A stretch of 64,000 nucleotides of DNA, taken from the NCBI GenBank assembly GCA_963565915.1, contig OY751488.1, positions 4,154,001 to 4,218,000 on the forward strand, given 5' to 3'. This DNA comes from Entoloma clypeatum. Lineage: Eukaryota; Basidiomycota; Agaricomycetes; Agaricales; Entolomataceae. Both the position numbers and the translations under genes were made by a program. How positions within the stretch are numbered: position 1 is the first letter of the stretch; the number at the start of each line of letters is the position of its first letter. The notes beneath the pieces were generated by a model. That model did no database searches. It was not told the origin of the DNA and worked only from the letters and a program-made list of their open reading frames with translations. This document shows positions 28,861-39,338 of the stretch, in pieces.

Positions 28861-31834
28861 CCATGATTACAAAGTAGACGGGACTTGTGGAGAAATCAAT
28901 ATCTCCAAAGGGCTGAACAAAATCCAGTTTTCACCTCACATCCTTGGTCAAACCATTTACTGGTTAGACACTGAAATACGCTATGATCAGATCCATGTGA
29001 TCTCAAGCGAAATTACTGTCGAAACATGGCACAAGCATCTTGGTCACCCAAACGATCAAGCACTTCGAAAGATTCCCACCAGTACCAAAGGGGTACCTGA
29101 GACACTAGTACATGAGAAATCACAGGAAAGTTGTACAGGTTGCCTCAAAGGGAAAATGCCGAATCAATCATACCCCAATTCGATGACAAGGGCAACCGAA
29201 ACCTTCGATCTTATCCATTCCGATCTTAAACAGATATCCACAGCATCTTACCATAAATACAAATATTTCCTTATATTTTTGGACGACTTTTCATCCCATG
29301 TCTGGGTCGTCTTGCTTAGAAAGAAGTCTGATGCCATTACGGCACTAAGACAATTTCTTGCGATGATCCAGAATCAGTTCGCTGCTACTCCTAAAAAGTG
29401 GTGAGTTGATGGTGGTGGAGAGTTCGACGAATACAAGGATGTACTTGCCGATCATGGAATTCTGATCGACATCACGCTCCCATATCAGCATCAGCAGAAT
29501 GGTAGAGCAGAAAGGATCAATCGAACTCTATGGGAAAAATCTCAGGCCTTGCGCTTCGACGCATGTTTACCACCTATGTGGTGGGAATTCTGTTTGGAAC
29601 ATGCAGCGTTCCTCTACAACAGAACCCCCATGCAGCATCTTGAATGGAAAACCCCTTACTTCAGGGTGACTAATGAGATCCCCAACACGTCAAGTGTCAG
29701 AGTCTTCGGATGCCAGGCATATGTATATATCCCAAAAGAAAAACAGAGAAACTCCCTGGAATCCAGATCACGATTGATGATTTATCTCGGATCAAAACCA
29801 GGAGTCAAAGGATACCGTTTCATGGATCCTGAGACCAATATGATTTTCATGGGTGGGAAAGCGATCTTTGATGAAAGCAAGTACCCTAGATGCCACACCG
29901 ACCCTTTGCCAGAAAACCATCCAGAAATGGAAAACCCAGAACCGGCTGATGAGTTTGAGGACCTCATCCCCGGAAACGATGACAATGACAGTCATTACAA
30001 AAAACCTTACGACCCGGTTCCTACTGGACAGGATCACCCTGAATCAGACAATGATTTGCCGCATAGCGAGCCCGATGACGAGCCACGAGTACCCACTCCG
30101 GAGCCTGAACAAGTACCAGATTGACCGATCAGGGAACGACGAGTTCGGAGAATGCCAGATAGCATCTATGGGGAAGACACCCCTGCTTCTGATCTTGAAA
30201 AAATGGATCGAAGACATAGATTAGGCGGTCAAACAGCATGGATGAACGAGCTCCTAATGGAGGCAATCTCTATCCAAGTGGGCATCATTGAAATGTCACA
30301 CAAAGATATATACCCTCTTCCAAACAAAGAAGATTGGTATGCAGCAGAACGAAAAGAGCTAGACATGCTCAAAAGCCACGGGGTGATCACAGAGTTAGTA
30401 CCCCTACCTGCAGGGAGGAAGGCTCTAAGGAACAAATGGGTTTACAATGAAAAATCCGACGGGCACCTGAAAGCGCGCCTTGTTGCAAAAGGCTTCTCAC
30501 AGGTAGAAGGGATCGATTTCGATCAGATCTTCTCACCGGTAGTGAGGTATGAGACTGTCTGGTTAATTCTGGCATTGACAGCCCTTGAGGGGTGGTTCAT
30601 GACATTCTTGGACGTCTCATCAGCCTTCCTCTATGGAAGACTCCGTGAGGTAATTTACATGCGACAACCTGAGGGCTACATAGTAAAAGGGAAAGAACAC
30701 CTTGTGTACCGACTATACAAAGCCCTATACGGACTCAAGCAGGCCGCATTAGCCTGGTGGAGGGAACTCGATTCCTCCATGAAAAAGCTCGGTTTTGTCT
30801 GGCTTCACTCCGATGCGGGAGTTTTCATTCACACAAGTACCAAAGGGAAAACTGTAATCGCCGTCATTTATGTCGATGACTCTGCTTTTCTCGGCACAAA
30901 CCGGGAATACATGCTAGAAAAGAAGAAGGCCTTCATGACAACATGGGAATGTAGGGACCTAGGCCACCTAGTGCCTGATGGGGAACCGAAGGAATTTCTC
31001 TCGATCCAAATAAGGCAACGTGGGAAGAGGATCTTCATTGATCAACTACCTTACCTTGAGAAAATTCTTGCATGTATGGGGATGAGCGAATCCAATGCCA
31101 CCCATACCCCACTCCCGACGGGCTACAAACCCATGAAGTCTGAAGATGAACCCAATGCGGAGCTCAGATCCAAGTACCAATCCGTCATCGGATCACTATT
31201 GTACTTAATGATCGGGACGAGACCCGACATTTGTTTTGCCGTGATCAAAATGTCCCAATTCTCCGCAAACCCTACCAAATGCCATTTAGAAGTGGCTAGG
31301 GATATTTGCAGGTATTTGAGGGCAACAAAAAATTATGCGATCATGTACGATGGTGATTCTGGGAAAGGGATCTACACATTTACAGACTCCGATTGGGCAT
31401 CAGATGAAAACAGCAGGAAGTCCACCACTGGTTACTTCATATCGCTGGCGTCTGGAGCAGTAACATGGGTTTCGTCAGCGCAGAAAACCATTGCCCTCTC
31501 TTCCACGGAAGCAGAATACATGGCGCTATCAGATTGCAGTCGCGCAGTGACATGGCTTAGAAGCATGCTTGCCGAACTTGGGATGCAGATCGGATCAGTC
31601 CCGATCTATGGAGATAACAATGGCTCTGTCTTTATCGCATCCAACCCTGTAACTGAAAAGCGGTCCAAGCACATCGACGTGTGATTCCACTTCGTCAGAG
31701 AAAAAGTATCCGAAGGCATCATTACGGTCGAATTCATTGAAGGAGTGAATAACCCTGCAGACCTTTTAACTAAGAATCTGGGGAAAGTCCTCTTTAGCAA
31801 GTTTATCCTGTACTTCGGATTACTTAAAAACTAG
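28823..31834 (+). pseudogene. Copia H Pol: integrase, RT, RNase H with stops
   Basis: Integrase zinc region (WHKHLGHPN...SCTGCLKG), TGA at 29402-29404, integrase core (VDGGGEFDEY, NGRAERINRT), TGA at 30122-30124 in the linker (CGA in E), RT with YVDD, RNase H (FTDSDWASDENSRKST), TGA at 31682-31684 (CGA in element A), and the final LLKN block ending TAG at 31832-31834. Otherwise close to E. Not translatable as a whole. Confidence 0.92.
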
Positions 31835-31899
31835 ATGAAGAGTACCTATATGGGAAAAAGTAAAAATGTATTTAGAAGTATGTACTAAATATGGGGGGG

Positions 31900-32210
31900 T
31901 GTTGAAACTTTTCCATCACATAGATTAGATTAGATTAGATTATATCACGTGACCTTAGACATCTTCGATTACATACTTATTATACAAACAGTAGTACGGT
32001 ATATAAGACCAGGAAACTGTCAATATCAACAAGTTGTCTCTTGACTCTTAACCAGCTCCATCGCTCTTATCAACCTCAACCGCTCTCACCAGCCTCACCC
32101 TCCCAAACCATGTAAGTGGCTAGAACGGTTAAGTAGAATACTTCCACACTGTAGCTATGTTGCTCAGTACGCCTGTGGCTAGCGCCCAGGTGGAACTTCA
32201 ACATTCAACA
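31900..32210 (+). repeat. Copia H 3' LTR with duplicated end
   Basis: G7 polypurine tract precedes. The LTR ends ...TTCAACATTCAACA: the terminal heptamer is present twice, and the GATAT target duplication begins only after the second one. Confidence 0.9.
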
Positions 32211-32267
32211 GATATTGTAATTTTTGGGGGAGGTTTATGTGAAGCAGCTGTATTTACATCTTACCTA

Positions 32268-32273
<6 letters not shown>

Positions 32274-32300
<27 letters not shown>

Positions 32301-33430
32301 GAATCAAGTTTATTGTGCTGGAGGAACTGAGTTCCTATGCTACACATTACATGCAGACAGGTAGGTAAGTGGGTGAGCAAGGCTTGGGCAATGTGTTAAG
32401 TCGACGCTCTGATCAACCCTGCGTGATTCGTGTGATAGAACTACGAGAGCCGCGAAATGCTGTGTCCCCCCACTGATGAGGCAGCGGAGAATGAACAGGC
32501 CGGCGTGTCCTCCACCGTTTTAGGCCGTGCTCCCCTGTTAACTCCTGAGAAAAATGTGACAATACGTATGTGTGAGGTGGCTCGTGGGGCGTGCTACAGG
32601 TCCGCTGAGCGGAGGGGGTATGGGCGACCACGACGGGTGCCTACCGGTTGGGGGGGAGGGGGATTAGTGAGGGGTATAAGTTGGTAGGGGGGTGTCGGGC
32701 GTTAGTGGGCTGTTTGGAGAGCTTGGGTGGTAGGGGAAGCGAAACATTTTGAAGACTGGATGTAGTCAAGGAGGGGCTTGAGAGCAGAAGGATCTGATAG
32801 GAGGTAGGAGGTGGACTCGGCTTTGCGTAACAGTTTGCGTCTCAGTATGTGTCTCTCGCGTTGGTAGCGTGAACAGGCTATGAGGAAGTGGTGGACTGTC
32901 TCGGGGACCAGTCCGCGGCAGTGGGGGCAGGAAGGGGTTTCTGATCGGCGAATGCGGAAGAGGTGTTGGTTGAGTGGGGAGTGGCCAGTCCGGAGCTGGG
33001 TGAGGATCGCTGACTGCCGGCGATCGAGGTTGGTGATGAGTTTCAGGTATTTCCCGGACGGGAGCGACTTGTCTATGGCGTTCGTGGAGGGGAAGCGAGG
33101 GGAAGATCTCCAGCGGCGGGTCCATTGGGACTTGAGAGTGGCGAGGTGGGTTTGGCAAAGGGCGGTCAGGCTGTTGGGGAGGGGTTTTCTTCTGAGGAAG
33201 GATGGGAGGAGGGGGGGTGCGCTCAAGGTTCCCTGAGCAGCTTGATTGGCTAGCTCGTCTGCCTGATCATTCGGCATGAATCCGATGTGTCCCGGCATCC
33301 AGTGTATTTGGAGGTCGACCACATCTTTTGCGGGGCGCTTACCTTTGCTCGTGGTTCGGATAGGGTTTCGGTTACCTTTCTGTCTGTATTGGGCAGCGTG
33401 GAGCCTTTCTGCAGCGTCGTGGACGCGGTC
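32274..33430 (-). mobile_element. 5'-truncated LINE copy with poly(A) and 12-bp TSD
   Basis: A non-LTR retrotransposon 3' end on the minus strand: RNase H-like and post-RNase H coding region, about 400 bp of 3' UTR and a 27-29 nt poly(A) (T-run 32272-32300). It is flanked by the direct repeat TACCTAATCCTT at 32262-32273 and 33431-33442. Truncation at the 5' end, the A-tail and the variable-length TSD are signatures of target-primed reverse transcription. Clean TSD and long tail suggest recent insertion. Confidence 0.9.
32702..33322 (-). pseudogene. LINE ORF2 C-terminus: RNase H end and zinc motif
   Basis: The open frame contains the end of an RNase H domain (IHWMPGHIGFMPNDQADELA, with the conserved His and Asp), then the C-terminal region with QLRTGHSPLNQHLFRI and a CPHC...H...C zinc-binding motif (SCPHCRGLVPETVHHFLIAC), as in Tad1/I-type LINEs. 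It is open rightward to a TAG at about 33435, near the truncation. Endonuclease and reverse transcriptase domains are missing. The methionine at 33322 is internal, not a start. Confidence 0.88.
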
Positions 33431-33608
33431 TACCTAATCCTTAGGTCGGAAGTTGACTGTGTGAGCTGTCTCAAATTTCAATGGAAACACGCTCCCGAAG
33501 TCCGTCGCCCGCACCCAGCCTTACGTTGACAACAATATCTGATGAACCCCCAGATGTGCATGGAAGCCCTACTTTTATTCCTGTTTGGCACTTACTAAAC
33601 TTTCACAG
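33431..33608. other. Flank of LINE, possible intron region
   Basis: Unique sequence after the right TSD. It ends with CTTACTAAACTTTCACAG, a good fungal branch site plus 3' splice acceptor (AG at 33607-33608). No upstream exon recognised. Confidence 0.45.
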
Positions 33609-33818
33609 GACCTCCTCACGTTACAGGAAGCGGTTTATATGCTATTAGAAGCAGTTGAGCGCCAGGAAGCCGCGCATTTGGAACTTGCGGACCTCGGGAA
33701 CCGTAGTCACAAGGCCATACATCGAGCCAAAAAGAACATTCACCAGTTAAACGCCCATGTTGGAGATGTCCTTTTGCTCTGCAAGAAGGAAGGCATCAGA
33801 TTTATTCTCTATTGGTGA
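33609..33818 (+). CDS. Possible last exon of an unknown gene, 69 codons
   Basis: Open frame DLLTLQEAVYMLLEAVERQE... to TGA at 33816-33818, preceded by a convincing splice acceptor. It has an amphipathic helical character (Leu/Glu/His rich, heptad spacing) and no cysteine motif or membrane segment. I do not recognise the family. The LINE and copia H both landed upstream, so the 5' exons may be separated or lost. Could also be chance. Confidence 0.35.
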   Translation, partial: DLLTLQEAVYMLLEAVERQEAAHLELADLGNRSHKAIHRAKKNIHQLNAHVGDVLLLCKKEGIRFILYW

Positions 33819-34231
33819 TACTAGTGAGTTTCATCTCTGTTCTTCTTGTTCCGAGTTTGAGTTCGGTCTCTCCAGGAGAACCCCGCCATTTTCTTCATCG
33901 TCATCTAAGTAATCTGCACCAGTTTGATTCGACTTTGCTTCATCCCAAACCTATTATATAATTTGATTGATTTTGTGATTTCATCTTTCATTATGTCTAT
34001 CTATCAATTAGCCATTAGCCATGAGAAGTTATCAATGTTGCCGAAACAACTCATGGGTTCAGTCCGCTAAGGGTCCGACAGCGAGCAGATCCTGAACTGC
34101 GTGACTGAACACATACAGCGAGCTTCGCCCCAGCTGTAGTACCAGCTCTCCTGCTCGACCAGCGCGTCCTTTCCATTGAGCTCATCGCACCTCATAAACG
34201 CCTCTTTCCTGAAATCCTTGTGCCTTCCACT
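33819..34231. other. Intergenic, nothing recognised
   Basis: AT-rich unique sequence between the possible exon and the 3' side of the recyclin-like pseudogene. An open minus-strand frame at 34067-34321 is a continuation artefact of the degraded 3' end. Confidence 0.5.
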
Positions 34232-36126
34232 TGATATGTTTCTGCAAGATTCTAAAAGATGAAAGAGATCGCGCCAGTCAGCCTCTGTTATTGGAAAATA
34301 GGAACGATGAAACACATGCAATGAGTCAAATCCCGACCTCCTGATAGAATACCTCGAGCACCTCCTTACTCGTACTTCCCTTGAGCAGCTTACAATGCTT
34401 TTCCAAACAATTTATTGCCTCCGTGCACCCCTTGGTCGGACCGAGATCTAACGGGGCACCTTCCGGTGGCTAATACTCCCCCACCTTTATTGCTCGTGAG
34501 TAAGATGAGAACGAGAGATGCTCAGAGAACAGACCTGATTCATTAAGACTTCGGTCCCGGCATTCAACCCACCCACCACTGAGTCATCCAAAGCATTCTC
34601 AAAACGCCTCTTCTCCTGGACGACAGGATCAAAAAAGTCCGATCGATATACTGAGCCTGACAGTGAGACGTGATGAGGCATATTCCAACGATTCCAAGCA
34701 CAAAATGTCCTCACCTGCACCATCGACTGGATCGTATCTCCGATATGCACTAACTCAAGAAACTGCATCAACGGCGCCACGCTTGTTGTCACTTCATGAT
34801 CCGCAGGCTTGTAAGTTGTCATCTGTTCCGTCGCTCTGTAGACCGAGAAACACAGGTCAATCTTGAGCCTGATTTGAAAGGCAAAAGCACCCTCCCCCAC
34901 CTTCCAAACCCCTTCCTCAGGTGCCCCTCCCCAAAGGCATCAAGCATCAACACAAAGAGCTCCTTGATAGAGTCCCGCATGCGGTGCCCATAGTATCCCG
35001 GGTAACCTGCGAACGTCTCCATCCGCTTCAACGATTCTCGGTCTGCGTGGATCATCTCTAGCGCTACGTCAGGAGATGGCAGCAGCTCTAGCTTGTTCAT
35101 CCCATCCAGACCACCTGAGTTTGGGGTGAAAACCGTGCTGGTGGTAGAAGTTGTCCCGGAAATGGAAAGAGAGGAGGTCTGACTTCCGTTGGAGCTGGAC
35201 AGTTGAAGGGATGGTACGGGCGGTCGTTTCGATGGAGCTGTAAAGATCAAGGTAAAGGTCAGAAGGATGACACGCTTGAGAGGAATGAAAACGAACCTTC
35301 ATCCTCCCCACCCCATGGATCCTTCACACCCGATTCATCAACCACCCCCTGCCCCTCTCCCACTTTGTCCACTGCACCCTCAGCATCATCTTCCCCAACC
35401 TCAAACACCGCCGCTTCTTTCCCCTCCTCCAACACTCCCCGATTATACCCACCACTCCCATTCGCACCGGCCCCCCACCCAGTCTTTCTTACCCTCTCTG
35501 TCCCCGCCCCGGACACCCTGCCCCACTTTGCAGGATTTAGCATCCTCAGGCTCTTTCCTCCCGTCACGATGGCGTCACCAACCGTTCCCACTGCCCGTGG
35601 AACAATTGTGACGGGCAGAAGTAGTACCGACGTGAACGACGCGAGGACGTTGCGCTTGACCTGTGCTACGGGGTTCTGGGAGGAGAGGAAGCGTGGTTGG
35701 GATGTCGATGCGGGGAGGGGCAGAGAGGATGCCGCAGCTGTGGTGTTGTGGTTTGGAGAGAGCGGGGAGAAGGGAGAGGGTGCGGGATATCCGGAATTCG
35801 AAAGCTGCGGGTGGGCATATGCAGGTCACCGAAAGCACTCACAACACATCCTCTGCCGTTCTTGACACAACAGGCGGCTCCTTCTCCTTCTCCGTCGAGA
35901 CCACCATCTGCTTCTGGCCGTCCTTGAACCAACGCTGTCCCTCCGAGTCTTCGCGCTTCGGCGGCGAGCATGATAGCATAGCCTCCTTGAACGACGCCGC
36001 CGTTGCCTGCAGAGCGGTCGCCCACGGCCCTCCGTAATCCAGTCAAAAAGTTGGTGACATCTGTAAAGTCGCCTTCTGAGAAATCCGCTGCTGTCGGCTG
36101 GTCTGCGAAGCTTTTTGTTCATGATG
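34232..36126 (-). pseudogene. RCY1: Recyclin-1/Sec10-like gene, decayed
   Basis: Minus-strand remnants of a recyclin-1 (F-box, Sec10/exocyst-like endocytic recycling) gene. In order: DFTDVTNFLTGLRRAV (36090-36030); LQATAASFKEAM in another frame; exon 35675-35297 (QVKRNVLASF, LLPVTIVPRAVGTVGDAI); exon 35237-34901 (ESLKRMETFAGYPGYYGHRM); exon 34835-34715 (QMTTYKPADHEVTTSVAPL, LVHIGDTIQSMVQ); then RFENALDDSV, NAGTEVLMNQ and STSKEVLEVFYQEVG. Several GT-AG introns remain usable. TAG in EY*PPEG, TGA after YQEVGI, missing internal blocks and loss of both ends indicate a pseudogene. The identification rests on remembered family blocks. Confidence 0.75.
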
Positions 36127-36862
36127 TCCCATACGCCGGGCCTCTATAAGAAGATGTCGTAGGGTGGCATTGGAAGGGCAAGCGTGGTCGGGTGTATGGC
36201 AGGTTAGACGGCCGTCAAACAGCGGGGCTACGTGCTGGTGCCATCCAGGCGGGTGTCCGCTAATTGGACGGGGGTATGGAGGGCTTCGTGAGGGTCACAA
36301 GGCTGTGTAATGGGATGGGTGGAACCTATTGTGGTCAAACAGCGGCTTGCCGTGCGGCGTGGGGCGTGGTGCCACGGTGTAGCCGTCCAACAGTCAACAT
36401 GTGATGGGCATCAGCTGGAAAACGGGGTGTAGTAGGCCGATGGCCGGGCCAGCGAGGTGGTACAGACGGGCATGAGCTGTAGCCGTCAAACAAGGCATAG
36501 TAGGTGTCGATGGGTGAGAAAGCAAGGCTGGAGGGTGCCACGCAGATGCAGGGGTAAACCCACTGCGTCGGGACCGCCAAATCCGACGCAGGAGTAAACC
36601 CCGTGCGTGGATGCCCTCGTGTCAGATGTGTCTTAGCGGTGGAGGGTGGTGAGTGCTGGTCTGGGTCGTTAGCGCGAATCAAGGATGGGGGGCGTAGGAT
36701 GCTTACCTCGACCTGGTGGACGGTGGGGGTATAACCCCTCGTCGTCGGAGGAGGAATGTGGGTGTCCCGCTGCAGCAGCTTCTTCTTCTTCTATTTCGAA
36801 GAAGTAGAACGTCTGCTTTTATTTTAAAAAGTCGTCATCTCGCCGCTGACAGAGTGGTGCAG
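36127..36862. other. G-rich intergenic with repeated CCGTCAAACA words
   Basis: No supported gene. The word GTAGCCGTCAAACA and variants recur at about 36208, 36333, 36380 and 36480, spaced irregularly, and a GGAGTAAACCC-type word occurs twice near 36550-36600. This looks like a diverged short-period repeat. Confidence 0.5.
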
Positions 36863-37226
36863 ATGTCTCGTCTTGTGCCGCCTCATCTCGTCGTCGACAA
36901 TGTACCCTCTCATCTCTTCGTCGACACTGTGGATTCGGCTGAAGCCATGTCGTACGCTCGTCGACAAGGTGTGGTGGGTCTCTGCAGCCATACCGTGGTT
37001 CAACAGTCTGTCTTGTGCCATCCTGTCTCTTCGTCGACGAGGGTGGTGGGTTCCCTGCTGCAGCTGCGTCGTCTCGTCGACGACGGAGTGGTGTGGTGTG
37101 TCTCCTGCTACAGCTACGGCTGTTCCTTCGTTGACGGGACGATGTGGTGGGCTCCTGGTGCAGCTGCATCTGCTCCCTCGTCGACGGAGTGGCGAAGTGG
37201 GTCTATTGCAGCCGCTGCTTCCTCTT
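36863..37226. repeat. Diverged GTCGTCGACG minisatellite, left block
   Basis: Imperfect units of roughly 50-65 bp built on TCTCGTCGTCGACGGAGTGGTG followed by GGTGGGTCTCCTGGTGCAGC-like sequence. Gypsy G inserted in this array; the array resumes after G at 49713. Long open frames here are by-products of repeat periodicity. Confidence 0.7.
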
Positions 37227-37614
37227 TGTTACGGACTTACCGGTTTGTATGTTACGCACTTTTCCCTTGCATCGTACCTTCGTTATTTCTTTGACTCATC
37301 GGACCGCTTATTCATTTACCTTTACTCTACCATTCTCCTTTAGTATACTTCGCTCCTGCGCTGACTCGCACTCCGCAGTAGGGATTACTCAGTCCGCAGT
37401 CGTCTGACTCACTTCGCACTGCCTTCCGCAGTTAACTGACTCATCCGCACTGCCTTCCGCAGCTACTGACTCATTCGCTACCGCTCGTAGCCAGTACTAT
37501 ATAAACCCCATGTACCATAGCTACATTCCTTAGATTTAGCAATCACTTTGCTCTTCGCCTTTCCACTTCCTGCATACTCTGCCTGAACCTTGGAACGGTT
37601 TGTTAAGCATAACA
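37227..37614 (+). repeat. Gypsy G 5' LTR, 388 bp
   Basis: TGTTACGGAC...GCATAACA. TATATAAA at 37498, predicted RNA start AGATTTAGCAA at 37532-37542. Confidence 0.95.
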
Positions 37615-37616
37615 AG

Positions 37617-37627
37617 TTGCTAAATCT
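37617..37627 (+). other. Self-priming-type PBS of gypsy G
   Basis: TTGCTAAATCT, 2 nt inside the LTR, exact 11-nt complement of 37532-37542, which lies 34 nt after the TATA start. Confidence 0.7.
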
Positions 37628-38405
37628 CGTTAGGTTCGCCCAGAGCGAAGAGAGCAACTACCAGACGAGTCAAGACGTCGCGCTTCTTTGAAGACTTCAC
37701 CAGTAACCCATTCAGCACGCCAGAAGCCCGACAGGAGGAGCTAAGTCCTCGAGACAGTATCGATTTTACACTCATCCAGCAGTACATCGAATCGGAGATC
37801 CGTCGCATCCTACAGCAGGTGCTTGACGAAGAACTAGACAATGACGAGCATCGCCCCCACGGCGAGATAGCAGAGAGCATCCATCTTGCTCGGCAACACC
37901 AGATCACGCGTTACAACGCCCGACAGAACGAACTCAAAAGTTTTCGCGTTCAAGAAGGACCTCAGACAGGTCGGATCACAGAGATCAGAGAGTTTATCGG
38001 TGTCCAGACAACCGTTATCAGAAGATTGATTACGACGCTCACATCGAGACGTCCCAGAGCCACATCATCACGTCTTACTCGAAGCAGCAGATCTACGCCC
38101 ACTTCACCACTGAAGAACAACAGACCGAGTACAACCGCTGGGCACGAAACGAGAGACTTGACCCCTTCTCGAGACCAACAGACGCGCAGGAACAGAGATT
38201 CCTTAGAGATTTACAGAGGAAATACTCTGAACATTTTGCCACCGATTCCGCCGACGAGTCCCCTGACAAATTTACTTTTGACTCCGCGCAGTCAGATATC
38301 GAACAGACGCCTAGAACAGGGACTCATTTTCAATCCTTACCTGTATCCCGAACCCCATCTTCATCCCAACAACCCGACCCCTCTTCTCCTCCGCAGACTC
38401 TAAAC
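37628..38405 (+). CDS. Protein-like leader frame upstream of gag (G copy)
   Basis: Same two-frame leader as in B. The first frame includes FFEDFTSNPFS, DFTLIQQYIESEIRRILQQ and IAESIHLARQHQ. The -1 frame takes over near 38035 (HIETSQSHIITSYSKQQ, FLRDLQRKYSEHF) and runs in phase into the gag ATG at 38406. In this copy the -1 frame is open further upstream than in B and K, which have a TAG just before the switch. No ATG opens either frame. Translation uncertain. Confidence 0.35.
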
Positions 38406-39184
38406 ATGGCAGAAGCTCCGGCTGTACAAACAATGGATACATCCAAGATCATCAAGGATCCTGGGATGTTCAAGGACAGATACACCTTTGACGAGTGGTG
38501 GAAAGCCACCAAACTATACATCAGGTTCCAAAAGAGCCTCACAGACAATCAAAAGATTCTTGCGGTACTATCCCGCATGATGGAAGGGTCCGGCAGACAC
38601 TGGGCCAGTAACAAGTTAGACGCTCTTACCGCTGACAACGAGAACATCACCTGGCTAGGTTTTTCCGATGATATCACCACACGATTCTCCATCGCCAACA
38701 AGTCGGTCGCTGCCAAAGCAAGACTCAAAGTCCTGAAACAAGAGAAACGCACTGTTGATGAATTTTTGGATGAATTTGAAGAACTCTTGGGACTGTCAAA
38801 CCTTGGCGAAGAAACTGGGAAATACATCCTAGAGAAAAACGTCAACCGCAGAATCTCTGAACAAGTGGCTAGCGATGGCAAGACGTACACCGATTACGCA
38901 AAGGAGATCCGAAACAAGGGGCGACAGATGGAAGGACACGCCCTGGTCATTCGAGGCGGCGGCGACATGCGCACCGGATCGGGTACCACTTATGGTGGTC
39001 AGGGCAAGGCCATGGAGATCGACAAAGCAGGAGTAGCCCGTTGCTACAACTGTCAACGCTTCGGTCATCTGGCTAAAGACTGTAGCGCTCCAAAGAAGAA
39101 AGATGGTCGCAAGTGTTTCAACTGTGACCAAGAAGGCCATATCGCGCGCAACTGCCGCAAGCCGAAGAAGAACTCCGGAAGGGT
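38406..39184 (+). pseudogene. gag: Gypsy G Gag, split by gypsy I
   Basis: Gag from ATG 38406 with no lesion up to the I insertion. Capsid region TFDEWWKATKLYIRFQK; two CCHC knuckles CYNCQRFGHLAKDC and CFNCDQEGHIARNC; a basic linker KPKKNSG. It lacks the ACAC insertion seen in B. The last approximately 28 codons lie after I (45173-45260). The listed frame otherwise runs 70 bp into the I LTR before stopping. Confidence 0.9.
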
Positions 39185-39338
39185 TGGAGAGGTGGAGGTG
39201 TCTGTCGCCCGCGTAGAACTTATCGTCCGGTCTAGGATAGCGTTGTTGTTGTTCTGATGGTCTACTCTACATGTATGTCTACGACACCTGACTGCTGGAT
39301 CACGTGACAGTCGGAGTCGTGCCCCGGGCACTACTCCA
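39185..39338 (-). repeat. Gypsy I 3' LTR, 154 bp
   Basis: Plus-strand reading TGGAGAGG...CTACTCCA. The pol stop codon lies inside it. Purine tract AAGAAGAGGGGAACC precedes in element sense. Confidence 0.93.

Larger units (their letters stand above)
26719..32210 (+). mobile_element. Copia element H, full length
   Basis: 5492-bp copia element with LTRs at 26719-27028 and 31900-32210 and a GATAT duplication (26714-26718 and 32211-32215). The 3' LTR lacks 6 bp found in the 5' LTR (TTGGTTGGT region) and its end carries a second TTCAACA copy. The internal region has lost the protease by a deletion and has several stops; defective. Confidence 0.95.

Noticed and set aside
35203..35865. 220-codon plus-strand ORF, Pro/Ser rich
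   Set aside because: Antisense shadow of recyclin-like exons 35237-34901 and 35675-35297, which have matching splice sites and family motifs.
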